Shown in pieces: positions 23,540 through 34,199 of a stretch of DNA of 64,000 nt; positions within the stretch are counted from its first letter, which is position 1, and every line of letters starts with the position of its first letter. The notes beneath the pieces are model-generated. The model did not search any database. It was given only the letters and a program-made list of their open reading frames with translations, and was not told where the DNA came from. The DNA comes from Drosophila miranda (lineage: Eukaryota > Arthropoda > Insecta > Diptera > Drosophilidae), in the NCBI RefSeq assembly GCF_003369915.1, contig NC_046675.1, positions 30,318,001-30,382,000 on the forward strand, written 5' to 3'. The translations under genes and the position numbers were made by a program.

Positions 23540-23653
23540 TTAAGCAAATTCATTTAGAAAATTAACGCTCTTGGGTCTCCGTTGCTGTCTGCGAGTGGGT
23601 ATCGGGACTGTCTCTGAGGCCCCAATGGCGGCGATACTGTCGTCAGTTGCCAT
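23540..23653 (-). CDS. Candidate 37-aa microprotein gene with TATA box
   Basis: Minus-strand ORF of 37 codons from ATG at 23653. It begins MATDDSIAAIGASETV and ends with a basic segment TRRQQRRPKSVNFLNEFA before TAA. Three independent signals support a compact gene: a good TATA box (TATATAAG on the minus strand, plus-strand 23731-23738) about 80 bp upstream of the ATG; an open frame between; and an AATAAA polyadenylation signal within about 15 bp after the stop (plus-strand tttatt near 23531). It has no signal peptide and no domain I recognise. A coincidental ORF downstream of a chance TATA is possible. Confidence 0.4.
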   Translation of the reverse strand: MATDDSIAAIGASETVPIPTRRQQRRPKSVNFLNEFA

Positions 23654-23729
23654 TTGATTCTCAACCGATTGAGACGCGTTCGCTCCCCAGGAGAAAATCG
23701 GCGCCGCGACGTGCAAATTGGAAAGCTGC

Positions 23730-23738
23730 CTTATATAC
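23730..23738 (-). promoter_or_regulatory. TATA box of the 37-aa candidate gene
   Basis: TATATAAG on the minus strand. The expected start site about 30 bp downstream would leave a 5'UTR of roughly 50 nt before the ATG at 23653. Confidence 0.45.
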
Positions 23739-23759
23739 CCGCACGCACACAATATTCGT

Positions 23760-25573
23760 TGTCGCTTAATTAATTATAATAATTTGTATGCAGTCAAATA
23801 ATCAAACAGACAAGAGATATTTCTACAAAGTGTATCGTGAACGAAACAATATTCACTTGAATGTTTTTGGACTCGAAATTGTTTTGTGATCGCTGAAATC
23901 AAGAGTTTTCAAAGTTGCCGTTGATAAAGGTCAGTAACAGGATAGGCACAAAACTTCAACAGAAAACTCACTGTGGTTCCACAGTTAATTAGAGTGCATT
24001 CCATTCAAGTGAATAAGTAGTTGGGTAATTCATTATCTTGTCAAAAACTTGACCATTCTATCAGCTACTACGCCTTCCTGGTACTTTTAGGTCAGTTGTG
24101 CGCTCTGTGGGCAATAATTAATTTGCATTGGGATTCAAAACAAGTCATTCAACTAATGGCACGACCTGCCATTGCAGGGAACCGCACCACTATCGGATCA
24201 AATAGGAAATTCAAATATTCAAGTCCAGCGAGAGACCAGACCAGTTTCCCATAATTAACACTGCCTGGAAAATATGAAGCTAAAATATTTGCACAACCAA
24301 TCGCTGGACAAACAGATGTGCCGCCTGGTCTAGTCTGGTCTGGTCTGGAGGTGGGGCAACTTCTATACCAGACAATACCAAATTAGCACCTGCCGAATCG
24401 AAGCGTAAAGACTGCGGTCAATAAAGTCGATCAAACAGGGGGTTGACAAGCAAAGATCTAGCAAATTAACAGATTGGCAATGTTTGTGCATTGCCAACAA
24501 CCAACAACCAGATAATGCACTAGAATAAACACTCATTATCTGCCTTTAATCAACCGATATCGATACAACTATATTGTTTGAGGTGTGTGATTTACAGATG
24601 ATACGATATCAGTGCAAGGCAACAATAAGAACATCCATATCGAAGAAGAACTTGCAGAAAGTCTAGTTGGGAAGAGGCGCAAGGGCCAAAGTCCATGAGA
24701 GAAGAGAGGACATTTCAAAAGCTACCTTCAGTTTACTCTCATCTCTTTCGAGAAGCACAGTCGAGAGAGTGCGCCCTCAGCATAACTTTGAGAGAGAACA
24801 TTACAAAAGCATACGACATGTCTGTTCATGTTGTTCTCCCATCTCTTACGAGAATCAAAGTCAAGTGAGTGCGCCCACAGCATAACTGTGTCTCTCGTCA
24901 GCTGAAAAGTCGAGAGAGTGCGCCCACGGCATAACTGTTAAGTTGTATACCCTTTCGTTCTAAGTTAAAGCTATGCAGAAAGCCTTTTCGTTCCCAGCAA
25001 ATAAATATATTCTTAATTACAGCCATTTAAATTAGCATGTCTCATCTTAATAGGATCCGAAATAATGCACTTAAGTTTGAGCCCAATCGGACGACTGCAT
25101 CATAGGAAACATTATAAACAAGGCACACGTCCCACTCACGCTCTCTCCTGTCCTTGGTGTCAAAAGGCAGAAGGGTATTTAAACTTAAGCAGGCTATCAA
25201 TAATTTTTTCCGATATACAACCATAAACATTCGCATAGTAACTTTAGAGGATCGGGAATATGCGAAAAATTAAAATAAAATAAATAAATAACTTACATTC
25301 ATCCTTGTAATAATGAAAATCAATCAAATAAACAGTAACCGCAGACATTTCAACAATTCCGCGTGATATTCAATGCTCAAGTGATTTCAGCTGTAAACCG
25401 CTTTCAATTTATATCAATTTATTGTGGCAGAGGGGGGTACTACGGCCATATCTGAGAAGAAGAAAATAAATAAACAGCTGATTTGAGAAATATGTTTGGC
25501 AAAGCACCTTACAAATGTTTTCCACTCGTTCTTTATCGACAGAATGTCCCACTAGCGAATAGCTACGGAAGCC
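23760..25573. other. Intergenic DNA before transporter B
   Basis: AT-rich, without a supportable gene. Contains the diverged repeat cluster at 24739-24950. The end (after about 25480) is presumably the promoter and 5'UTR of transporter B. Confidence 0.5.
24739..24950. repeat. Three diverged copies of a gagagagtgcgccc-type repeat
   Basis: The phrase GAGAGTGCGCCC (GTGAGTGCGCCC in the middle copy) followed by cagcataact or cggcataact occurs at about 24765, 24865 and 24915. Flanking words such as catctcttacgagaa are also shared by the first two copies. This looks like an old dispersed-repeat insertion that was locally duplicated. I could not assign it to a named transposon. Confidence 0.7.
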
Positions 25574-27514
25574 ATGGTTAACCTGCCGGCCATACGTGCC
25601 GGACGTCCCGCTACGCCCAGTCCCCAGATGTCCCAGCGCCAGGTCTCGCACTCCCATTCGAATGAGATTGAAACTGATTCTGCGAAGAGAATGAGAGCTG
25701 TCACACCACCGGCCCCACCATTGGGGAGCGATGTCATTGGCGATGTGGTGGGGGATTTTGGCATCTGGCAGCTGAGAACGATCCTCATCATATTTCTGTG
25801 CAAGATTCCTGCCGCCTGGTTCATGGCCTGCATCATATTCACGGGCCCCGAGCTGTACCCCGGCTCGGAGTTCACCTGCGACACCAGCTACCTGGAGGCC
25901 AGCAGTAGCTCCAACTACAGCGTCTCGGATAATCAGTGCTATGTGATGGATGAGGCCACGGGCAGCAGGAGCGAGTGCGAGCAGTTCTCCTACATGTCCA
26001 GCTTTGACTCCCTGATCATGCAGTTCAACCTGGTGTGCCTGAGAGACATATTCGTGGCCTGGACTCAGTACTGGCATCTCTTTGGTGTCCTTGTGGGCGG
26101 CGTCCTCGGCACTAAGATGATGCTGGGCATTAGTCCAAGGAGCACCTACTGCGTGGGAGCTGTGGCCCAGATTGTGTGCGGCGTCGTCACAGGGTATGCC
26201 AGGGACTTCAGTCTTCACTGCGCCTTTCGATGTCTCTCCGCTGTCTGCTGTGCCATCATGTTCACCGCTGGACAGGCTATATGTGAGTTTTATCAATCGA
26301 TTGCTATGTAAAGATCTATAAAGTCATCTCTCTCTAGTTGCGGATATCACTGCGGGAATGCATCGCATTAGTGCCATCATCCTGTACGATACCTTCTGGT
26401 CCGTGGGGGTGATCCTGTTGCCCGGCCTCTCCTCATTCTTCAACAGTTGGTCCCTGATCTATGTGGGCATCACCTTCCCCACCATCATGCTGATCGTGTT
26501 GCTCTACTGGACTCCCGACTCTCCCCGCTGGCTGCTCCGACACGCTGTCGACCGTTTCTCCATCGACAACGTAGAGCAGATTGTGCGCGAGGGAGCCGCG
26601 ATCAACGATCGCACCTTTAAAATACCACCCGACTTTAGGCAGCAGTTGGAGCATCTCAGCGAGCGACTCAAGGCCCAACCGCCGCCAGCTCCCTGGAAGG
26701 AGTTGTGGGTGGGAAAGCGGGCCAAGACCCACATGATCGCCGCTCATCTGGCGCTGGCCTTCTTCGTGATTAACTTCATGGGGATGCTGCTAAACATCCG
26801 ATCCTTTGGCAGGGACTACCTCGTTCCGAATACCATAGCCATGGGTAAGAGATACCCAGCTATGACTGTGATCTCTGATATTAATGCTCCTTCCTCCCAC
26901 AGGATTCTCTGAGATCATTGGCTGCTTCCTGGCCTTACACTTTACCCTCAAACACAACAAATGGAAGTGGCAATGTGCTGGAGTTTTCAATATACTTGCC
27001 GGAATTCTTGGCTGCCTTGGCTGGATCTTCACCAATGCAGATCAGAGTAAATATCCACTGAATCCTCCATTCCAACGAAATCTTAAGCCCATCTTTCTTT
27101 CTTTCATTAGTGGATGCTGATCTCAAAGTCAGTTTGTGGATGATCATTGCCACCATTCCCAAGGCGGCTGTCTCCTGTGCCCAGTCCATGATCCTTGCCT
27201 GCATGAATGAGCTGATGCCGGCCAATAAAAAGCAGCTCTTTGTGTTCTCCGTCGTTACCTGGGCCCGTGTGTGGCTGCTGTCGGCACCGTTCTTCAACGT
27301 ACTTAAGAAGATCGATACGGCCATGTCGCTGACCTCGTACTGTGTGTTCAGCATCCTGGGTGGGATCTGCACGAGCCTGCTGCTCACACCCAGGACCAGC
27401 GTGGCTCCAGTTGTGCCCCAGGCAGCGGTGGAGCAGGGCGACAAGAAGGAACAGTCGCCCCTGAATGCCCCAGTGTGGACCATTGAGTCGGATGTGAACA
27501 ATACACGATTGTAG
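25574..27514 (+). CDS. SLC22-family organic cation/carnitine transporter B
   Basis: Four exons, 25574-26282, 26338-26844, 26903-27046 and 27111-27514, giving 587 aa from ATG 25574. TM1 is RTILIIFLCKIPAAWFMACI, the post-TM2 loop contains GISPRSTYC, and the family loop after TM6 is DSPRWLLRHAVD. The TM11 region KAAVSCAQSMILACMNELMP is nearly identical to that of transporter C. The predicted role is transport of carnitine, organic cations or related metabolites across the plasma membrane. All three introns are phase 1. The second intron (after NTIAMG) is absent from both A and C; the third corresponds in position to the last intron of A. The extracellular loop after TM1 has Cys pairs and two or three N-x-S sites. 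Closest relative in the window is C rather than A. Confidence 0.92.
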
Positions 27515-27818
27515 GATGGATTTGGAGATCCTTTTTTGATTGCCAGCTCCTGGATAGCTTTGGTATTACTCAGCTAATGAAACAACAAACATTCTTCTGT
27601 GATTAGGTTAAGTGAATTGTTACTCTAGATGTTTTCAGTTATTACAAACATAAACTCTTAACATACCATAGTACATGTATTTCTTAATTAATTTGACTAA
27701 AATATGACGTAGATAAGCAACATGTAAAAGCACAAATGAAGAAATATCCAGACCCAGTAGACCCTGTAAACAGAGGAGAGTATTACTCATAGAACCAACA
27801 AGAAAGGATAGGAGGCAC

Positions 27819-29582
27819 TCACTTTGTTACCATAAGCTTATTGGAGTCCACGGTGAAGTTTTCCCGATGCAAATATTTGTTGATGCCAATCATGTGACGT
27901 CGCACATAGTCATCGTAGTCGAGGTCTTCCAAGTTCCAGTAGAGCATGGGAAAGGTGCCATTCTCGATCTGTTCTTTGAAGTAGAAGCGACTTTTGTTCT
28001 TGAAGATCCATTCGTTCAGCGAAAAGAAACTCCCTGAAAGAAATCGAATTATGGTTGGCTTTTCCAGGTGTATCCGTATGAGGCTTACCTGCCAGACAGG
28101 CCTGTCGAAACTTCTTGGCAATGGGCGTGACCATGCGCTTCTTTTGGGACAGCAGAAGTGTGCGCAGATCCATCAGCAGGGCCGGGACAAAGTGGAGCAA
28201 CCACACGGCCAACTCATGTGTGGAGGCACTGCGACGGTACTTGAAGTTGGGGAACATGATCATACGCTTGGTGGGATAGATTCTGGACCACTTCATGGTG
28301 AGCTCCCCCAGATGCTGCCACGTGATGGGATTGGTCACACCCGATGTGGCATTGCAGATGCTCAGACTAAAAGGAAATAGATGATAGGATATCATAATCA
28401 ATCAGTAGAACCCTTCGCTTTACATACCTGCCCAACTTTGCCTTGTTGATCATCATGATCATGGCATTGACCACAAAGTCCACTGGAATGATGTCGCATA
28501 TCAAATCCTTGTCCCCCAATATGCTGCTGATTCCGCCCTTTCCGATCTCCATCATAATGCCACTGATGGCCTGGACGTTGTCTATCCACCCGGGATACGG
28601 CTCCCGATACGCGGCCGTCACAATCGAGGGTCTCACAATCACAATGGGGATCACATCCTTGTAGGCATTGACAATCTGCTCGGCTATGGACTTGGTGAAT
28701 GTGTAGGTGTTGACATGCGGACCCTTGATGTAGTCGGCCAAGTGGTTAAGGTAATCGTCGGGCACCTTCTTGGTGCAAGTGAGAAACTGTCGCCAGTCCA
28801 CCGGCGGCAGCGTGGGATACACTTCCTCGTCCACATACTTGCGACCCGGATTGCAGTACGCCGTCGACACGTACAGAAAGCTCTGTGGGAATCGAGATCA
28901 TCAATCAGTCAATCAGTCCATCAATCCTCTGGAATGGCTTACTCTCAATTGTGTCATTTCTCTGCAGAGCTCCAGCAAATTGTATGTCGCCTGGGAGTTG
29001 ACACGAGCTGCCACCTTGAGGCACTCGTTGAAGCGCACCTGTAAACCGAACACTCGTTTCAGGTGAGGCAGCTCTGGAGAGGCAAACGACACCACACTTA
29101 CCGTTGCCGCACTGTGGAAGATAATGTTCACCTCGCCGCACAACCTGGCTCTGTCCGGCTCCGATAAACCTGTTGATGGAGGCAGCCCCAAGTAGAGGCA
29201 GAGTGGTTTAAGGTGAATTTTCCCTCATTTCAATTTCATACCAAAATTGTCGTCCTCAATGTTGCCAGCGAAATGGAAGATTTTCTTCAGTCTCTCCGGA
29301 TGTTCGGCTCGCAGTCGCTCGAAGATTCGATTCTGCAGAAACGCCTGGAATCTGTCTTTCACGCTGACTCCACCCTTGGGGCGGATGAGCATGTAGATCC
29401 GCTTGATTTGCGGAAAACTCCAGAGCAGCTTTTCCAGCAGGGTCTTGCCCACGAAGCCCGTGGCTCCTGTAATCTACGTGATTAATCTCGATTACAGAGA
29501 GATCTGTGCCCCATTTACCTGTTATAAAGACCACAGAATCGTGGTAGATATCCATCTTGTTTTCCACTTTAGCGTTTTCCAT
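27819..29582 (-). CDS. Fatty acyl-CoA reductase (alcohol-forming)
   Basis: Reduces long-chain acyl-CoA to fatty alcohol using NADPH, for waxes, cuticular lipids or pheromone precursors; family members are usually at the ER or peroxisome. Seven minus-strand exons: 29519-29582, 29242-29466, 29102-29169, 28943-29038, 28428-28882, 28089-28366 and 27819-28033; phases agree and the join gives 466 aa. The Rossmann NAD(P)H motif TGATGFVGK is formed across the first intron. The SDR active-site pair is Y-TFT-K (YTFTKSIAEQ) in exon 5, and the C-terminal FAR_C (male-sterility) domain contains LSICNATSGVTNPITW. The C-terminus ends soon after this domain (IGINKYLHRENF...), so the product is slightly shorter than typical insect FARs (about 490-520 aa) and lacks an obvious C-terminal membrane anchor beyond the hydrophobic VWLLHFVPALLMD stretch. 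It sits between transporters B and C on the opposite strand. Confidence 0.93.
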
Positions 29583-30701
29583 GGTGCGGCCACTTGGAAG
29601 CCACAAATGCAACTAACTTGGCCGACACTTACTTTCCACCAGCTCTGCCCGCGAAACCAACACCAACTGGCTCTGGGAAAGCAAAGAAAAGCTTTGGTCC
29701 TCCAGAAACAAGTTTTCCATGAAATTGCAAGTGCGGCGAAATACATTCGTCCAACGAAAGTAAACAATTTTCAGACGTAACACTTGGTCACAAAAATATA
29801 CTATTACAACACGTATGGCCTCATATGACAAGGCTCGGTATGCTGGCATTTAAGCTTATTCCAGAAATGGGGCAGAGATATCTCACTATAGAACTAAGGA
29901 TGTATCCCATATGTATGGATATTGGAAGAGGCATTTTTTCCTGATAAACATTAGAGTTCATTCAAGAAATGGGGCCGAGAACTAAAGGTATATTGCATAA
30001 GTATGGATATTGAAATTGGCATCAGATTTCATGGTAGAAATGCGACATGGAATGTTTACTCAAAAAATTCAGATAAGATATGTGATATATGGTAGACTCT
30101 CTTCGGTGTATGACCAATATTTGAGCTCATTCGGAAGTTAATTAATGCAATAACTCATTGAAGAAACGGAGAACGGGATACTCGTATAAGATATATGGAA
30201 ATGTGTTTACATCCATGGGGAATACATGAAGGACTGGATGAAGAAGAGATTCTCTCTGGCATTGAGTTATAAGTTTTCCAAAGAGAAAACACATATTGTG
30301 TAGATCAGTGTAAATTCTTCATAACCCATAGTTGATAAAGCTTTCCATTAACCATCAACCGATTATCGATTGATTGACTTAACCAATTGACTATCAATAA
30401 TCACATCAATCACCTGCTGTCTGCACACAGTCTCCGTGGAAAGTCTACTGCCCGGCGGCTTACTCCGATTTATGCGCAGCCAAAATAGATCGTTCCCGCT
30501 GGGCAGATCAATGTTTGCGCCATCATTTAGGAACATTTTTTGCGCTTATTTGCGACTTGATTTGATTAGCGACGACATCGGAGGCCGGCACAGATCGCCC
30601 TCGAGCTTACCTGTCCGAGTGAGGTGCTAAGCGAAGTCGCAGTCATGCTGGAGGGTCGGCGCTCTCAAGACGTCGCAACTGAATTTCAAAGCTAACTTAG
30701 G
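29583..30701. other. Divergent intergenic region between the reductase and transporter C
   Basis: AT-rich DNA that must carry the 5' regions of both the reductase (minus) and transporter C (plus). No exon was recognised. Includes an ATCGATTGATTGACTTAACC-like palindromic patch near 30365-30395. Confidence 0.5.
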
Positions 30702-32500
30702 ATGCCGAAGCCTGGTAGCCCCAACAGTGGCTGGAAGCCGAAGGTCCGACGCCTCTCGCCCACGCCCCAAGTCCTGGGCCAATACTCTCACATCTTCACC
30801 TGCACCGATCCGGAGGCCAATGAGCAGGCTACTCCACCACCGACTGGGAATCCATCCGCAGACGTTATTGGGCACTTGCTGGGAGACTTTGGGCTTTGGC
30901 AACTGCGCACGCTGCTCATCCTGTTCCTCTGCAAGATACCCGCCGCTTGGTTCATGGCCAGCATCCTGTTCACGGCCCCCGACATCTATCCGGAGGAGGA
31001 GTACAGCTGCGACACGAGCTCCTTCGATGCCGTGGCCAACAGCTCTGTCTCCCTGGACCATTGCCACGTGATGGTCCACTACGGAGACTCCGGGTATGCC
31101 AGCATGCACCGCTGCCACCAATTCCACTACAGCCCTCTGAGCTTCCACTCCCTCATCGTTGAGTTCGATTTGGCCTGCCTGAGCGACATCTTTGTGGCCT
31201 GGTCGCAGTACTGGCATCTCTTTGGCTTCTTCATGGGTGGCGTGGTGGCCACCAAACTGCTGCCGGTCCTGAGTCCACGCCAGATCTACGTGACGGGCAT
31301 CTGGTCGCTGCTCGGATGTGGCCTGATCACGTGCCTGGTCAATGATTTCAGTCTGCACTGCGCCCTGCGCTGTCTGGCGGCTATCGCCTGCTCCTTCATG
31401 GTCACCTCGGGAGAGGTTATATGTAAGTGATCTTTGAAGGTCGGATGAGATCTGATAATGACTATTTCTCTTTCACAGTCAGCGACATAACAGCGGGCAA
31501 GCATCGTTTGGCCGCACTGCTCCTCTACGATTCCTTCTGGGCCCTGGGGCTGATCCTCCTGCCCGGGATGGCCTCATTTGCGCACAGCTGGCGGCATATT
31601 TACTTGGAGATTACCCTGCCCCTGCTGGTGATTATCTTCCTGCTGCCCTGGACCCCCGATTCCCCGCGTTGGCTGCTCCAGCACACAAAGGATTCCCAGT
31701 TAGCCGTCGATGGGACTGTGGAGCTGGTTCTCGAGGCAGCCCGCATCAATGGTCACTGGTTCAACGTCCCCAAGGACCTGCCCCAACAGTTGACACTCCT
31801 CAGGGAGAAGATGCTGGCGCAGCCTTCGCCAGTCTGCTGGCTGGACCTCTGGCGAGGGCACAGACGAGCAACAATCCACCTGGTGGCTGTGCACATGGCT
31901 CTGGCTGCATTTCTCGTGGTTCATGTGGGTCTGCTGCTCAACATTCGATCCTTTGGCCGGGAGCACCTGCTACTAAACACTATGGCCCTGGGTTTGGCGG
32001 AGATTTTGGGCTGCTTTTTGGCCATGTACGTGACCTTCCATCACTGCCCCCGCAAGTGGCAATGGGCTGGAGGTCTCTGCATCTTCGGAGGTGGTATTGG
32101 GTGCCTCTGCTGGTTCCTGAATGGTGAGGATGTGCCCGAGGTGTACGAGATCCCATTGTTGTTGTTCTTCAGCACCCTGCCCAAGGCAGCCGTCTCCTGT
32201 GGCCAGTCCATGATCCTGGCCTGCATGGAAGAGCTGGTGCCGCCAGAGCACCGAACGCAGTTTGCCTTCTCGGCTCTCACCTGGGCCAGGGTGTGGCAGC
32301 TCTCCGCCTCCCTTCTCCTCCTGCTGAGGGAGGTCGGCACAAGCCTCTCCTTGACCGCCTTTTGCGTGCTGGTCATCCTGGGTGGCCTTTGCACCTGTTG
32401 CCTGGCCACGCCGCAACAGGCACAAGAACTGGAGGGGGTTTCAGTGCACAAGAAGATAAAATACCGTGCTGGATACGGTTGCCATAATATTATTCTATAA
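30702..32500 (+). CDS. SLC22-family organic cation/carnitine transporter C
   Basis: Two exons, 30702-31422 and 31479-32500, giving 580 aa. TM1 is RTLLILFLCKIPAAWFMASI; the post-TM2 loop is VLSPRQIYV; the family loop after TM6 is DSPRWLLQHTKD; TM11 is KAAVSCGQSMILACMEELVP. The single phase-1 intron is at the same place as the first intron of transporter B and the second of A (before the F/L-x-DIT-x-G start of TM5). The downstream introns found in B are absent, so everything from TM5 to the stop is one exon. That suggests intron loss, for example by recombination with a partially spliced cDNA. The predicted function is the same as its paralogues; the substrate is unknown. The final 25 residues are basic and end ...CHNIIL. 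Confidence 0.92.
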
Positions 32501-33369
32501 GCCTTTATTATTGTTACTTTAAATTCGTATTTTTAAGGATTTTAACCAAGTATTTCTAAACAAAATAATGAACATCAGTATTCGAATTTAGCTCGATAAA
32601 ACTTATACTGAAACGAGCTATGTTTTTATCAACATCGATATCAAAGGATCCTCGCTTAAGGAATAAAAAAACTCAAGAAAGGTTAAAAAAATACAGGGAA
32701 ATCAGGTGGAATATATGTTACAACATTGAATTATGATCTCTCCACTAATATATTTAGTATAAGTTTCTAAGGAGCTCCTAAGCTTCAGAATTCTAGTTTA
32801 AAAAAAAAATTGTTCCTTAAGGAAATTTTCAATTTAAATTTAATTAAAACTAAATGATTTTCAGCATATTTCTTCTGTTAGTAAAAATTTAAATATATAA
32901 AAAAAATGCAACCTCATTTATTCTTTTAATAAAATTCCGTTTATATTTCTCGTTTTTCCCCAAAATCAAATCCATTTCCTACCAATGTTCGACCCCACCA
33001 CCACAGACTGGCGCGAAACACATTCATCCACTAAGCTGACACATATATGTATGTATATATATGTACAAATGTATGTATAATAAGCACACATGCCTCACCG
33101 AATATCCAAGCTCCACTAACAGCATATTTCTATTTGCCACCTGCCACATTCCCCATTGTATCCGGCCCGGCAAAGCGACAAGCAGAAATCGCAAATCAAT
33201 AAAATAGAAACCATAAAATGGCCAGCCACCAGAGCGACGGGAATTGGCTGACGCCGTGCCGCAGAATGAGCCGCAGAAAAATAGTCATTACTGGAGCAGC
33301 ACTTGTCGCGATAGGACGATCCGAGGCGCAGCTCTTGTCGGCTGACCAAACTGCTGTGTGGTGGATGCA
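32501..33369. other. Intergenic DNA between transporter C and the small membrane-protein locus
   Basis: Very AT-rich, with homopolymer A/T runs and a (TATG)n patch at about 33045-33078. No coding feature seen. Confidence 0.5.
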
Positions 33370-33796
33370 ATGAAATCAAAGAAATCTGCCTTTGCCAACA
33401 CTTCGACGGGCTACGGCAGGCACAAGCACAGCGGACACGGCAAGGGTCACGGACACGGCCAGGGACAGTCCGGCAAGGATAAGGCCGAGGGCGGCGGCAA
33501 AGGCAAGTCCCGAGAGGTCAAGGATCAGCATGAGGTGAAAGAGGAGCAGGACAAGGATTTGAATTCCGGGTTCGGCGACTATCTACGCACACCGGAGGGT
33601 CTGTCTAGGATTTTTCTCATAAATGGTATCCCTATAAATTAATTTGTTTCCCCCCTTAGCATTTGAAATGATGAAACTGTTTGTTTTTGCCAATACGATT
33701 ATGTTGATTGTCACCATGGCCTGGCCCCACATCAAAGAGCAGTTCTACATGATTAACCATTGGCTGGAGACCTTCCGCGAGGACCATCGCATGTAG
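33370..33796 (+). CDS. Small single-pass membrane protein with His/Gly/Lys-rich N-terminus
   Basis: Two exons, 33370-33625 and 33660-33796, joined over a very short 34-bp intron (donor G|GTATCC, acceptor ccccccttag), giving 130 aa. The N-terminal half is low complexity: GYGRHKHSGHGKGHGHGQ, then a K/E/G-rich stretch. The C-terminal part has a hydrophobic segment, LFVFANTIMLIVTMAW, followed by an amphipathic end (HIKEQFYMINHWLETF). No signal peptide precedes it, so a tail-anchored or single-pass topology is likely. I recognise no family. A 34-bp intron is below the usual fly minimum of about 50 bp, so the join should be treated with caution, although it keeps the frame and removes a stop. A second small membrane ORF begins 58 nt after the stop, with no polyadenylation signal between. 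Confidence 0.55.
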
Positions 33797-33854
33797 ATTG
33801 TCAGCAAATACTAGACAAATACTCTGTTAAAAATTACAAGTCAAAGCCGACAGA

Positions 33855-34199
33855 ATGGTTGGACCCTTTGTGCAGGGTATGCTATTGATTGGCATCATCT
33901 ATTGGTACTCCAAGGGCATGATGTCCATGATCAACGACTACTATCGCAGCGAATTTAACCGCAAACTGCAAGCGAATGCCGCCCCGAAGCCAAAGGCAGA
34001 AGTCCCCATCAATGTGGACAACTTTATGGATTATGTAAGGGAACTGGAGACTCCCAATGAGACGAGAGCCGATCAGATGATAGCCGCTGGTTCCCCTCCA
34101 GCACTCGGCACAGAATACTCGCAAATACTGCTGCGCTTCCTTCAGATCACTGGGACTCTGCCAGCCTACGATGTTTGTCTAAATAGTTCCATAAGTTAG
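33855..34199 (+). CDS. Small membrane protein, second ORF of a likely dicistronic unit
   Basis: ORF of 114 aa. The first 20 residues are hydrophobic (MVGPFVQGMLLIGIIYWYS) and would act as an uncleaved anchor. The rest is polar (DYYRSEFNRKLQ, then PINVDNFMDYVRELE) and should face the cytosol or a lumen. The short leader between the preceding stop (33796) and this ATG has no TATA box or polyadenylation signal; the AATAAAATATTT at about 34251 serves as the first 3' end after both ORFs. The layout fits a dicistronic mRNA or a start site inside exon 2 of the first gene. No known domain is recognised. Confidence 0.6.
   Translation: MVGPFVQGMLLIGIIYWYSKGMMSMINDYYRSEFNRKLQANAAPKPKAEVPINVDNFMDYVRELETPNETRADQMIAAGSPPALGTEYSQILLRFLQITGTLPAYDVCLNSSIS

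Noticed and set aside
24021-24254. 77-codon ORF with a hydrophobic segment (YYAFLVLLGQLCALWAI)
   Set aside because: No ATG at the frame start (TTG) and no splice acceptor ahead of it. Probably chance.
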